64,000 nt of DNA. It comes from Hermatobates lingyangjiaoensis. Its lineage: Eukaryota > Arthropoda > Insecta > Hemiptera > Hermatobatidae. A program made the position numbers and the translations under genes. A model generated the notes under the pieces. That model saw only the letters and a program-made list of their open reading frames with translations. It did not search any database and was not told the origin of the DNA. How positions within the stretch are numbered: the first letter of the stretch is position 1; every line of letters begins with the position of its first letter. This document shows positions 28,801 to 43,800 of this stretch, one piece after another. The stretch is from positions 178,501-242,500 of the forward strand of contig JAPFBL010000530.1 in assembly GCA_026182355.1 (NCBI GenBank), in the 5' to 3' direction.

Positions 28801-31800
28801 ATATTTTCATATACTTTGTTTATTTATAAAATCTACTAGGTATATTTCTCAGATCGTATTAAAGTTAAACATTATCGTAATTATCTGTCAATATTTTCAT
28901 ATACTTTGTTTATTTATAAAATCTACTAGGTAGAATTCTCAAAAGTTCAATTAATATTTAACTCATTTTGAGATAACATAAAAGTAGTGATGAAATGTAA
29001 TCAAAGTTTGTGCTTACTAAGTAACTATATGACTGAAATATTATTCTTCCTATTATTTTTATTAATTACAGAAACACAATTTTAGTATTGCAGTAATCCC
29101 TCACTTTTCGCTGATAATGGGTACCGAAGACACCCCCGAAAAACGAAAATCCGCGAATAATAGACACGCCTTTATAAAAGCCTCTAAATAATCCTGACCT
29201 TACTGAATACTGTACTGTGTTGTAAATAAAAATGAAAAACAAAAAGAAAAAAATAAGAAATAATTAATAAAAAAAAGATTTACATAGGAAGTTGGGCGAT
29301 ATGAATTAGCCAATCACATCAAAGGAAACATCTTTGGTTATTTTTTTATTAATTTCAACTTCTATTTTTTTGATATTTTTATTATTCTCTTGTTACAATT
29401 GATTATGTTTTAATATTTTTATTAATTTTTAGTCTTTATTGAATATTTTCTTAATAGCTTTTATTAAGCTTTAATTTAATACTGTAGAATATATTTTAAC
29501 CCAGCAAGTCACTAGTTATTTGATATCTTTCTCGATCGTACTAGAAGAATCCTGTATATTTTCTTCTCTAATACTAACTATAGTATTAGTGGGAGAAGGA
29601 GCGGTCAGCCCCTGGTGGCACTTGCCAGGGGCTACATTTTGAGCGAGTAAAAATAGAAAATAAAAAAAAATAAAATAATAAAAAGCTAACAAAAAATCAA
29701 AAATTCTATCCCAAAATGAGTTTTAAAGGTCGTAATATGTTTTCATGTTTTATGTCTGTAATACAGTTGTTAAATGGATTTTTCAACTGTAATTTTGCAA
29801 ATTAAAAATAAATTTATTTTCAATTTTTTTAAAGAGATTGAAAGTTTATTATGTTTGCTGGCGTAACCAGTTGATATAATTTAACCATTTTTTTAAAATT
29901 AATTATATGTATAAACTTAATTAATTAATATTGAAGTTAGCAGCAACTTCTGCGTTCCCTAATTTCTTACTGATATTTTCTAGTTTCCTGACTAGTTTGC
30001 GGTGATTTACTGGTATTTTTCCGAAGGAGTTCTAGTAACGACATGAAGGAAAAATAATGTAGAACACTAAACATTGTTTAAAAACTTTAATATCTACGAC
30101 AATATGACTAAAGTAAACAAATTATTTAAAAATTAAATACACAAGCTTTTCTGCGCTTCTGCTAATCTGCTGTTAACTTCAATAATATTTCATTCTGAGG
30201 TAAAATGGATAAACCAACAACAGTCTCCACACAAATGAAGTTTTATTCAACGCGGTTCGAACACTTTGTGTTCATCATCAGGAAGATACCAAGGATGTGG
30301 TACTGATGGGTTGGTCCAGTGAAAACAACTGTGAAAATGTCAAGTGAAAAGGAGTTGTTTTCACTTGACCAACCCGTCAGTACCACATCCTTGGTGTCTT
30401 CCTGATGATGAACACAAAGTGTTCGAAACGCGTTGAATAAAACTTCATTTGTGTGGAGACTTTTGTTGGTTTATCCATTTTACCTCAGAATGAGTAAATA
30501 CCACACATTACGGATTTCACAACTAATGATTCAATAATATTTGCTTGAGAAAAGACCTGCTGCCGTAATACACCAACATTAATTAATTAATCAATACATT
30601 TGATTAACAAAAATTTCTACTATTTGATTAATTTATAAATTTAATTATTTAAAAAACAATGTTATTATATAGGAGTGCAACAAAAACTTCACTTACCTCA
30701 GTTTCATTTGTTCTCTAAATGTTGATATTATTTGCTCTCTTAGTTGTTTCACAGGAGTACCACCTGCGCGGGCTCTTATCTATTAACATATTTTATTAAT
30801 ATTATTCATCTACACTTTTAAATTCACAATACAGCAAAATCCTATGATACCAACGGATACACCATTTGAATTCAAACGTCTACAGTTCCCTGTACGACTA
30901 GCCTTTGCAATGACCATTAACAAAGCACAGGGACAATCATTGCAAGTATGTGGATTAAATTTGATAAATCCATGCTTCTCACATGGACCATTCAAATTTA
31001 TTTGTTCTTGCACCAAATAGAAAAACAAAAAATGTTGTATATTTACAAGCACTACAATAAAGAATATATTGAAACAATAATTTCATATCGACAAGTAATA
31101 AACACGTAAGATAAAGTGTTTCTTACCATCAATATTCTAATGGTTTAATATATCATGGAATCAATTATAGGATGTTAATGATTTATCTTTTGCAGATATT
31201 TTAGAAAAAATAATTCTTAAGTAAAATATACTTAGTAATTTGTACAAAGTATAAATGTACATGACATGTATGTTAAAAAAGCTAAAGGTAACACGACATC
31301 CACTAACAGTTGACGGTACGAAGTTCGCAGGGTCAGCTAGTTGTAAATAAAATTTCACTATAAACAAGTGAAATAAAAAAATCAACGTCTAAACCACAGT
31401 AAGAAATCACAAAATAAGACTAAGATCTTTCAAGAAATACAAGCGGTCTTCATCAGTTGAGCTTTGACTCTGACGGAGGTGCCCAAAATATTTAATCTTG
31501 AGTAAATACATTAGCTTTTGATATAGTTACTCTGATTATGACTGGAGGCTAGTCAAAACAAACCGGATCCACCCTAACGAATATTCTTCAAACGTTTTGA
31601 TGAAGAGAAGAAGAAATTATTTAGAAACTTTAAAAAATTTAAGAAGAAAATGATTTCAGGATTTCAGTGAAATATGGTCAAATACTGATATGTGATTTCT
31701 TATTATCCTTTGTTTGTAGGCCTATGAAAAAGGTTTTAAATAAAACCGAAACGTTGGCAACGAGAGTTTGATTTTTTATCCTGGAAAATTGACCGAACCC

Positions 31801-34800
31801 CGATTAGAGAACACACCTATTCTATCAAACGGTCGATATATTATTGAATCTGTTATAATATGTATATATATAATAGATGTATTGTATGCTTTGTTATTGA
31901 GGGCTAGGTCATATAAGAGAAAATAAACTCCTTCCTAGACCAACGTTTCGATGTATTTGTACATCATCTTCAGGGCTAAAATTAGAGTAAGAACTATAAT
32001 ACATTTACCAAAACAATCTACAACCGAATTTTTATTTTCCTTTATATGACCTAGCCCTCAATAATAAAACATACAATAGAATAGAAGAGGTCGAGAACAA
32101 TTTATTGAGATTATAATATATGTATATATATATGCAGAAAAATCACAGTAAATACATATGTGATGAAAGTATTTTACTTTTCCCGAGCATTTATTTCTAT
32201 TGTTTTCATTTTTCAATTGTGGTTTAACTGAGTCCAAAATGTATAATAACTTTTCTCGTTTTGTAAACATAGTGTTCACAGTATGCACAGAAAAATTCAC
32301 TCCTTGAAGAACCAAAATTTGCTCCTGGGGGTGAATTTCACCCCCCTTGAGAACCCTTACCCTAAAGGATGTTATATTACAGTGAATAATCTTGTTTGTT
32401 ATAGTTACCTCTGCAGATGTTGGTCTATCACTGGTCATCTTCTCCTTTAGCCTCGATATTTCATTCCTCAGATCAGATATAATATTTCGGTATTGAGTTA
32501 CATGAAACTGAACGTCTATCTCGTTCTTTTCAACCTAAAATATAAAGAATACTATTTTAAATTTAAGCCCACATTATAAAATATTCTCTAATTATAAAAA
32601 AAAAATAAAATTCTAATTATAAATAATATTGTATTCATGAAAAAATTCGATCTCCAGATTTTGACGGAATTACATATTTTGGGATCCCATAAGTCGTTTT
32701 ATGAAGTTTTTTCGATGATGTCTCTGTCTGTGTCTGTGTGTGTGTGCTTTTTTTTCTCACAACAGTAACCCTGTTATGAGGGAGTATATTTAAGTTCACA
32801 CGTATCACACAGGGTACAACGTTTATGCAACATCAAAGTTATTATAAATAATAATAAAGAATACAAAGTAAAACTATAATCTAAAAGTATATTATAACTT
32901 AAAATAAATATTAATTAAAAAATAAATATATTAATTAAAAGTAATTAAAGTATAACTATAATCTAAATGTAAATAAGTATAAATAGTATTAACTATAAGT
33001 AAATTTAGTATAATAAGTAAAAGTAAGTATAACGTAGAAACAATAATTTAACAGTTAATTTACATACATGTGTGTGTGCGTGGGTGGGTGGGTATGTATC
33101 AAAAGTTTGGACCACGCTACGGTTCAGAATGTTCGATGGATTAAATTGATATTTAAAAAAAAAATTGGCCTTATAATGTAGATGAGCCCTATTGTTTGGA
33201 AGTAATTATGCATGATGGAAAAGTCACCTTTTTTTTTTACCAAAAACCTGTTTTTAGACAACATCTTTTTTCTCCTAAACTAATAATTCTAGAGTTTTGA
33301 AATTTTACCATTATCTTTGATGCTACAAAAGCAATAAACGAAAAATAACCTCAGATTTTTAAAACAACAGGAAATATTTTATCTTCATTAAAATGTACTT
33401 TATTTCGACTTATAATTCAATCTGAAAGTTTGTTAGAGCGATACAAACCATAAAGTTTGACGGATCAAAATGAAACTATACCTAAAAGTAGAACATGATG
33501 TGAAGGATGAGTTAAAATACTTTTTTTTTTAAACTACATTCTCCAACAGGGTGTACAGTACATTTTATGTTTTCAGAAAATGTTATTTTGACGCTAAATG
33601 ACTAATTAAAAAAACCATGCATTTTTGCCAAGCCATAGATTTATTGATTTACATACGGATCTTAATCCTTTTACGGTTCCTGCTCTATTAGAATGTTGAT
33701 ATTTATTTACCTTGTGCGTGATTCCGCTGGCTCGAGACGCATACAGGAGCGTGTTTCTCGTCTCGTCACGATGATTGGCTGCAGGACTCACGTGTGCCAC
33801 CATCACTGTCCGACAGTTCCCACTAAGTGCTTGCCTCAGCAGTCTTGTCAACTTTGAGTCACGATAATTCACATACTTACTGCCTGGTGCTCCACTCAAA
33901 GCATTTATTACATTGCCTAGAGCCAACAGTGATCTGTTAATATGCGCTCCTTCTATTAATCTTTTTCCTCGATTCTAAAACAATAATATCAAATAAGATT
34001 AAGTTTGCTGAAACTACAATCTAACTAGCTAACCAATTTGGTATAAAATTTCAGAATTGTTGTTAGTTTTTTATAATGTTTTTCTCTTTTTTTACTTCCT
34101 CAAAATACCGCCTCTTGACACGTGCCCCCCGGGGCGGACTGCTCCCCCCCCCCCCCCCCCCAAGGCTGATGTGACCTGACAATGAACACTAAGTGTTCGA
34201 AACGCAATGTATAATCTTTTTTTGTGTGGAAGATTTGTTTCTTTTTTTCTCTAATATTATAGATTTTTTTAGAGAATATCAGTTTTTTAAGAATTTTTTT
34301 ATGAATAAACCTTTGTGTGAGATGCTCGTTCACTGCCGGCGAGATCCAGCATGTAAAGTCGAGCTAGGCTGCGGCCTTCTTGCATCAGTCGCTCCACGGT
34401 AACACTGAGCAGGGCGTGGCTTCTAGAAGACGTCTTGTTGGCTGCTGTAGGTTCAACACTGCGCTCTCTGTTCCCTCGCACCAACAAATCCATCACCTTA
34501 TGATTAAAACATTCAAATTCAAGTTCAGAAACAATTTTTTTTTAAATCATTAGTTGTACAATCCGTAATTCTGATGTAAAATGGATAAACAAACAAGTCT
34601 CCACACAAATGAAGTTTTATTCAACAACAACAACAACAACAACGCGTTTTCACTGGACCAACCCTTCATCACCACAGCCTTTGGTGTCTTCCTGATGATG
34701 AACACAAAGTGTTCGAAACGTGTTGTTGTTGAATAAAACTTCATTTGTGTGAAGACTTTTGTTTGTTTATCTATTTTACTTCAGAATTTTTTTTCGACAT

Positions 34801-37800
34801 CCTTATTTAGAAATATACAAGTAAGATATTTTGCATAATAAGTATGATACGAATTCCTGGGTTCGTGATACCAAATTGCTCTTAGAATATTTTATTACAC
34901 TAAATTGCCAACAAGTGTGAAAAAGAAAAACAAAGAAGGTAGTCTCCATAAAAAAAACAAGGTGACAACAGTAAGCACAAGAGATTAAGGGAGTTTTTGG
35001 GTGGTCCAATTTGTTTCCAGATCGTTCTGGAATGTTGTGCTGATGCCTGCACTCCGCTGAGTTATCTCAAGGAGAGTGGCTGTTTCTACTTCTATGAGTG
35101 TTTTCCGTTACTTTATTTGGACCTCGAGGAAGTTGAAGGAATGACTTCGGACTTTCGGATTGGAAAGAAGTGAACTCATCGTTCAAATGAACATTAACTA
35201 CACGAGTATAATTTACTTGAATATTACTTGTGAATTTTCCTTGGTTTTTCGGTTCAGTTCGTTGAGAAATTTTGTCTGCTTTAATTAACAGAAATGACTG
35301 TGTAAAAGTCAATTAAGCGGTTGTTTAGTTCATATTGGTTTAAATGTAAAAAACGATAAAACATTAGTACGTGTTTAACAAGTTTGATATTTTGTTCAGT
35401 TATAGTACAGTTAAGTGCAGGCCATTCCAGATTTTACTATATTACATTTCAAGATAGAAATTAATACTATTTTTTTAAAAAAAATATTTGCAGAGATTAG
35501 AACCTTTAAACATTCATAACACACAGCAATTGGAATCCAAAATCCTCCACTCTATCACTAATGCTCCTTATTATGTCACAAATTACACTCTACATAGAGA
35601 CCTAAGAATTCTATTTATACAAAATTTAGCCTCTGATCGTTATAAAGCATTTCACATCAAACCTTTCTCTTACCTAAATTTACTTGTATAAAACCTTGCT
35701 TCTTCCTCAGGTTCCTAGAATTCCCCATAGAAGACTCAAGAGAAGATGGCCGAGGGATATACTGCTATGATAATCTAGGCTACTCCAATCAGTAACGAAA
35801 TGAAAAGTTGAACCAGTGCGTTTCATTTTTTCATCATGTGTCCCTTACCACATATGCTTCGGAACAATATATCAGGCAACTGTTCTTAGCACAACGCCAC
35901 TATTAATTTCTTTATATATATCCTACTTTTTTAAAAAAAAAAATAGAAAAAAAACAGATAGTAAATCATCAAACTGATTTACCAACACGTCCACAATGGG
36001 TTACTTCTTCGAACCCCACCGTTCAAATAGACGTACCTTAAAACAGGGGACATACTTTTTAACAGAGGTTCTAAGGGTTAAGGGTTTCCCTACGTCATTG
36101 CTTATCATATCTGTCCTTACATATCTCTCTAGAAACCCTAGAGAAAAACTATAACCCGCTAAATTCAAATTAAAAACCCTTCTAATTTTCAAAACCAACC
36201 TAAATCAAGTTTATAATTAATTAATTACATTTTAGTTAGTAATAAGCCTCTTTCTAAATTTCAAAAACAACCAAAATAAATTTTATAATTATGGAAAACC
36301 AACCAAAATTCATTGATTACTTTTAAATTAGTAATAAGCCCTCTTCTAAACTAACCAAACTCAATTTTATAATTGTAATCTATATGCCTTGAAATCTACA
36401 TAGCCAACCATATCATTTAGTTTCTAACTAACGCCGATATACTTTAATAAGTAATCTAGATGCCTTCAAATTAAACATTTCATTTAATCAAACTTGGGAC
36501 TTTTATTTTCATGACATTATAAACTTAACGCAGTCTAGAAGCGTTTATCAAGGAATAGGATTTTATTTTATACATTTAGTGCTATACATCTATGACTAAA
36601 TCTCATGAGGGTACTCTTGTTAAGTTCCAAGTTTGAATACACTGACTCTAGTTTTGCTGTAATTGTAATTTAACACTAATATTGATTTCCAATCATAAAC
36701 TCAATGTCATTGTTTTCCCAAGCTCTTTTCATTGTTCTTATAGCCTCTTGATGTTTAATAGTAAACTTCCAAGTAGATAGGTTTTAATGTACTTTACTTA
36801 ATAAAAATATCTGGAGTGGTGGCCTTCTTTGAACTTTACTATAAGTAAACATAATATCACACTTCTTGGGTGAATAATATGTAATGTCCCAATTAGGTGT
36901 AATATAAATGTCTAAATGAGAGATGATTATTAGTCTTTCATTCCTGGAGGTAGTACACATAGTAATTGATCTACTTATCAGTATATATGCTTATTTTTGT
37001 ATATCACAGCACTGATGCATATTATATCATTAGTATAACTACAGCAGCAATCAAATTTTAGCCATATTTTTAAAAAACGAAAGTGTAGTTTTCGAGATAT
37101 GAAATAATCTTTTACAGGAGTATATGATTTTTGTTCCAACAGCCAGAGGATCTTTTACATACGAGTAGTTTACCTGACCTCCTTCTACATTGGACATTCT
37201 TCTTCGATGGAAGAAGGTAAATCCATCATACCATGAAAAGCAATAGAAATTTATGTTTATAGGTGGTGACAAAGTTTAAGAAAAATTTTCCCCCCATTTA
37301 ATACTTGAAAATATTCTTATTTTGTCTGAAAAATGTTGTTTTAAGATAATTTTTAATTTAAGATGTGGGATAAATTCATATATTTCAATGATGTCTGTAT
37401 GTCTATGGGTGGGTGGGTGCATATCTAAGAACTTCTGTACACAAGAATCTTGTGTACTCGAGAATCTTGGATGGATAAGATTGATATTTTACACAAACAT
37501 GGGCCACATAGTGTAGATGAACCCTATTATTTGGGAGCAATTATGCATGATGGTAAAGTCACTCTTTTTGGCCAAAATTTGGTTTTTAGACACAATTTTT
37601 TTTTTTAAACTACGAACTCTATGGTCTTGAAATTTTGGCTGTATCGTTGAAGCTACAAAGTAATAACTGAAAAATCCTCAACTTTTTAAATCAACAAGAA
37701 ATTTTTTTTTCAATAAAATGTAAAAACTTGACTTATCATTCAATCTGAAAATTTATGTGAGAGCGATACAAGCCAAATCGTTTGACTTTCAATAAAAAAA

Positions 37801-40800
37801 AATATAGCATTATGTAGGGAATGAGTTGAGGTATTTTATTTCAAATTTACTTGAAGCAATGGGCGGTATGGTAATATAGTATAGTATAGTAATATAGTAT
37901 AATTTCTGTTTTAAATAAATGTTTCTTTCACGAGCTAAACGGCTCATTACAGATCAATGAAATTTTGCCAAAATATTGAAGAGAAAATTAGCAATTTATG
38001 GAAAAGGTCTGTGAAATTTCCATTCTCCAAAAGAGAATAAAGGCATAAAAACCGAATAAATATTTATTCAATTTAGTTATAAAAATTATAATTTATTCTG
38101 GACTAACGGATCACTTGCATTACTTGTTGGATTTGCGTACATTTATTTACATTGACTTAGAATTTTTTTCAGAGAATTGACTGAAAGAAAATTGAAGTTT
38201 TAGAAATATAATGACAAAATTATAGCCAACAAAATATACATATTGCTTAATTTGTATGTGTAGTCAGTCACATTAAAACAAAATAAAAAACCCTTTGGTT
38301 GTAGGCCATTCCAAATTTTTATTAATGTCTGAAAATATATGATTGAATAGTTTTATAATTGTTTTTATTTCAATTTATGTACATTTTATTAAGTGTTGTG
38401 AGTATTATTACAGAGCAATTTAATGATTTCAATGACCAAAAATTAGTCATTGATTTTATGGAAGGGAATTCAAATAAATAAATATTATAGCCAAATAAGC
38501 TGTTATTTATTTATCTAAGAGGAAAGATGAACACTTTCTAGGAAGTACCTATAATCAACGGGAATGGTATGGTAAAAAAGATTTCCACACACCAGTTTCA
38601 CATGAACGATGGTCTATATTTTTAAGAAATTGTAAAACCCATTCAATGAAAAAGAGCAGAGGGTGTCCTAATCGTCAATTCTAGATATTATTTTAAGAGA
38701 CAAGCTATTCAATAGATTTACATCTTAAATTGGTTGAAATTGATGAAATAATTCTAGCTAAGTCAACGTTTTTAATTTAAAAAGATATTCTTATTTTAAT
38801 TTTATGTATTAATGAGAAATACAAGTTTAATAAATGATTGTTAATATGACTTAGTTAATTAAGTTTAAAAATATGTGTAGTTATAGTGAAGATCAATGTA
38901 AAAGTAATTTTTTTTTTCTTTACAGAAGAACGCTCTTTTTTTTAAAAAACATTTTTGAACTGAACACTCTTGATTAAGTCAACTAATGGTCACTTAATTT
39001 TAACCAAATGGATACAATTGATAAGTGTTTTTAAATAAAAGTAAGAGAGTTCCTTTATGTATTAACTCTTAAGAATTCCAAAGAGTATTTTATTTTGAAA
39101 CTTACTAAAACTTGTTAAGTGTTTAGTTAAATTTAAATTAGTTCTTTTTAAACCACTTGATCAATAGTGTTTTGTTCAAAAATGTTGAAAAAAAAAAGGA
39201 TCCTTTGTATAAAAAAAAACTGATATTACATTGAACTTCACTATAAGTAAACGGGTTCTCAAACTTAAGCATGATGAATTTACTGAACTGTGTCATTCTA
39301 AATATCATTTATTGCACTAGTAATCACCATTAAGCAATTGAATTAAAAATTAAGGAGAACTAATAATATTTAAACTAAGGTTACTCAATTAAATAAATAC
39401 ATATTAGAAGTTTTCAAAAGTAAAGAACTCTTTGGAATTCTTAAGAAGTTACCAAATAAAGAAACTCCCTAACTTTTAAGTATAAATATTTGATTATTGA
39501 TTTATTTAGTCAAAAGTCAGCAGCCAGTTCGTTTCCTTTGTTTCAACTTCCACTTTTGCATTCTTGCTCTAGGACAAGTGTGAAATAGAAATTTATTTGT
39601 ATGAAATAGACAATAGAAAACAAAAGCACTTAACAAGTAAATACAAGTTGATATTATAATTGAATTATATTAAAACTGAATTGCTAAAGAATGTGGATTG
39701 CAATTTTATAAAGTAAAGTACTGAAGGTTGCCCAACTCTTTAAAGAAGTAAACAGCTTTAGTTTATTTCTGTTTAAATAAAGTACATATGGATGTTAAAT
39801 ATTTCACAGTTAACTGTTGAAAATTATCATTGAAATCCACTATTATTAAAGTATTTATTACATTATTATTATTATTATCTATTTAAGTTGCCTTATTTTA
39901 ATGATTCAGCCTCATTAACAAGAAGGTAAACAATAATAACAAGTGAACTACAGTGGATGGATGACCTGTGATTATAAACAAAAAATCTGCAGTGGTCTAC
40001 ATTCTACTTTACTATAAGTAAACTTTCACATTCAATCCTAATTTATAAAAGTTTTTCCCTTTTATTGATAAAAAAAAAACAACTTTTTTGTTGTTTTAGA
40101 AATTTGAAAATTCCTTTAATTTATTCCTACTCTGATGAAAGTTTGAATACATTCTTGATATCACTGCATTAAGATTTCCACACCAGATATTATGTGTGTA
40201 AATGTAAATATTAATATGAGATTAAATAAGAATAGAATTTTTAAATGTAAAAAAACAATTAACGCCAATCTAACATACAACAATTTATTTTGTTTTAATG
40301 TGACGACTATACATGCATATTAATCAATAATTATAATTTGTTTACATGTGACTATAATAATGTTATGAAAAAAAAAAGAAGTCATTCATCTATTTGACAT
40401 GTTATTAAAATTATTTAACTCATGGCCTAAATCTCATAGGACTTGACACTCCACTTCCAAACTTGTTCTATTTTACAACCCATTGTCATAACTAAATTCA
40501 ACTTCAGGTTTCAGTTCTTTAATGACTTTCATAATTGTACTTACAGGAGTATTCCTCACTTCGATAGGTTTAGGTATGATTTGATCAAACTCTTTATCCA
40601 TTTCAAGGTGATTGGCTCATATACAGATGTAATCCAATCAAAAGTTTCTATCTCTTCTGGTCAGAGAGTCTGCATTCTTAAATAAGAGAGTTTGTTAAAT
40701 AAGGCTTTCATTCAAACTGATTAAGCAGACAAACTTCTAATAGATGCTCCATATACAATTTTTTAAATTTCCCTTTGAAGATACAGTGTTCTTTACAAAT

Positions 40801-43800
40801 CTAAATAGAATTGGAATGAGCCTTTCAAACTAACTTGGACTCGGCTCTTATTTACAACTTTTAACGGCTTTCTTCTTGATTTATTTGTCAGTTCCACTCC
40901 TCTCTGAAAGACTAGGTGTGCAGTGCAAAAAATACTTGCACTATTATTTATATGGTTCCAAACATTTCCAAATTATTTACTAACTCATTCCCACGTGTTC
41001 CAAGGCCTGACAAGAAATTCAAATTATTTACACTGTCTTCATTATTAATTTGTCACTCAGACTAGAGTCATTTTATTGGTATCTCAAAGCGTTCAATCCA
41101 GGTAACCGTTTGGGCTCTCCTCGAGGCCCCTTGTAGAATAATTTATGAAGGCCATTGTATCTAACATATACATTATACTATTAATATTTCATTCTATTCT
41201 AATTTTTTTAATATTATCTCCCATAGAATCCTTTCCATTTTGAAATATAAACAGAAAATTTACCATTTTTGACAGAAACATAAACAAACACACCAAGTCT
41301 TTCAATCCTGAAGGTAGTTCAGGATTGCACTAGTAATCTAGTAATTGATGCAGTTATCCCTATACACACTTAGTTTTGTGTATCACACAACCCATGCTGT
41401 GGTATTATTAGTTTTGCCACAGCATTATTAATAATTTTTTTTCAAGCCACATTAAAGACTTCATTCTTCGACATCATCTCTTATAGCAGAACATTGTGTT
41501 TTTTTCCCCTTTTAGCTTAGCTTTTCCAACTTAATCTGTAATTTGGAAAACCTCCAAGAGTATGTCCTTAACTTTGATAGTTTTCAGTTAAACTTTCTTC
41601 TCATTCAGAAAGAAGTAAGGACTGTTTTCGTTAGATTTGGACCCAGACTTTTCCCATTTACGCATCTTTCAACAATTTGTGGATAGCATGATGCATTATC
41701 TGAAAGATAGTGCGTTATGCATGATTCCTTCTATTATAAGGTCTTCTTTATATCCTTGCGTGCAAAGAGACACGACGGTAACTATGTCGCAAGAGGAAAC
41801 TCTTTCTACCTCAGGAATTGAAGTGAGTGAAACCAAGTTCTTCACACGTGGCCAACTTTAGTTTAAAGCTCTTTTTAGCTCAAGGGTCAGAGGTTTCAAC
41901 TATTTGTTCTTCAATGAACCTGAAAGACAGACAGCTAATGTGCTGAACACAGAGGCATTTACTTAACTCTGTACTACTAATGATACTTTCTACTATTGTA
42001 TAATTTCTAATGATATTTTGGAATACCATGTATCATAGAATTTTCGATTCCATCATAGACGGGCACATTTTCTAGTAATATATATTATAATTTCAGGTCT
42101 CCATCTCCACGGAAAATGAGTGAACAAACAAACAAAACTCACGAACTTTATATGTATACATTACTGCACAGACAATAACGTTCATGCGTATGTCAAAAAT
42201 ATAAATTAAATTTTAAAATTATAAAAAAAAGTGTTTAGATGCGTGAATTTGAATTTGTTTCCAATACTACTGCCAAACACAACTAAATCTAAATAAACAT
42301 TTCAATTTCATTTAATTGACATTACAAACACATGTATTTTGCTTGCATTTAATTTAATTTTTTTAAATTACATGTATGTTATATTTTATAATGTTATGTT
42401 CATAATATATGATTTATGACTGTTTTATAACATACGGTAATTGAATTATTGGATATATAGTACAGTATGAACGGTATACATTACTAGAACATAAAATAAC
42501 TTAAGTTAGCCCGTTTGGAACGTAACTGAAACGTATGTCGATAATTGTCTTTATATATAAGTATAATTATTAAGTCCAATACGTAAAACTCTCTTCCTTT
42601 TAATTTAACTTTTAAAAACATGAATTTTTGTTTTAAGTAATTAAAAAAAAAGGTAAAACAAGGTCGTAAAGTGATTAAAATTATTTTTCATCCTAGGATA
42701 TAAAGTCTCACTACCCATGCAGACTTTCGTTTTTATGTTTAAGATATCCTGTAGGGTACAATAAAATGAATTTGCGAACACATTCGATAATTCCTAATAG
42801 ACAATTATTTTTAAGGTACATTATTATATTATTCATTGCGGAAGGCTTTAACAAAGAAAATACTAAAATATCAATAAATGAATAGCAAAAAAGTAACATT
42901 TTATTGTTTACAGATGCTAGGATTGTTATTTTGTATAATAATAAAGCGATTTTGTTTTGATTTAATGACTGTCTTTAGAAGAGTGGTTTCCCGTTAACCA
43001 ATAAGTACCATCTTTAAATTATTGGTACCTTGGGCATATATTCTAATATTGGTGGAAATATACATGGTTTCTCTTTCTAAAATCACTATCTCCTAATTTC
43101 CAGACGTTTCCTTTAATCATGAAAGGAATAAAAACATTCTTAAAACATCTATGTGGTCTAGATAACCATATATTAGAGATAGGTAAAAATATCACGCTAA
43201 TGATAATGATATTTACGATTAACATAGCGTAGCATATTGAATTGCTAAACTACCGTTAGTAAAATGTACCCTTGTATTGGTAGAATAAACTGCGACTACT
43301 ATAACTAATATTTTAAATGTCATTATTGTATATACTGCAATGTATATGCTAGATACTCTATTTTCATCTTAATTTGTAAAATGATTTTTGAAAAATTTGA
43401 ATCAAGCAATTGTTTGCATAAATTTGATAATAAGCTAACTATCATAAAGTTGACTTAAGTATACATCAATTATTTTTTTTAAATGAATTTATTGTACTAG
43501 TTTACATTCCCAATTTGTTAGTTTCAATTCATTTTATTGAGATATGTTTGCAAAATAGTGCGAATAATCTCGTAATGAAGAACATAAAATTATGAAATTG
43601 AATTGTAATTGTACATTGAATTGTATTATTCCTAATAAAAAATGATCCAATAGAAAATAATTATACTTGTTATTTGACTTCAATATTATTAGTCATGAAT
43701 TTACACGTTTTAAGGTTTTTCAAGTGGTAAGGCAATACTATCTCTCCTTCTAGGTATTGGATGTCTTGTCCTTATCGGCTTTTGTCTTATCTCGGTCCCT

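Noticed and set aside
27219..28950. Regular repeat array as a CRISPR
   Set aside because: Units are contiguous with no unique spacers, and the genome is eukaryotic.
33606..33710. Extension of the kinesin frame beyond the GITHK exon end
   Set aside because: AAG|GTAAAT is a good donor and the neck continues in frame at 32534.
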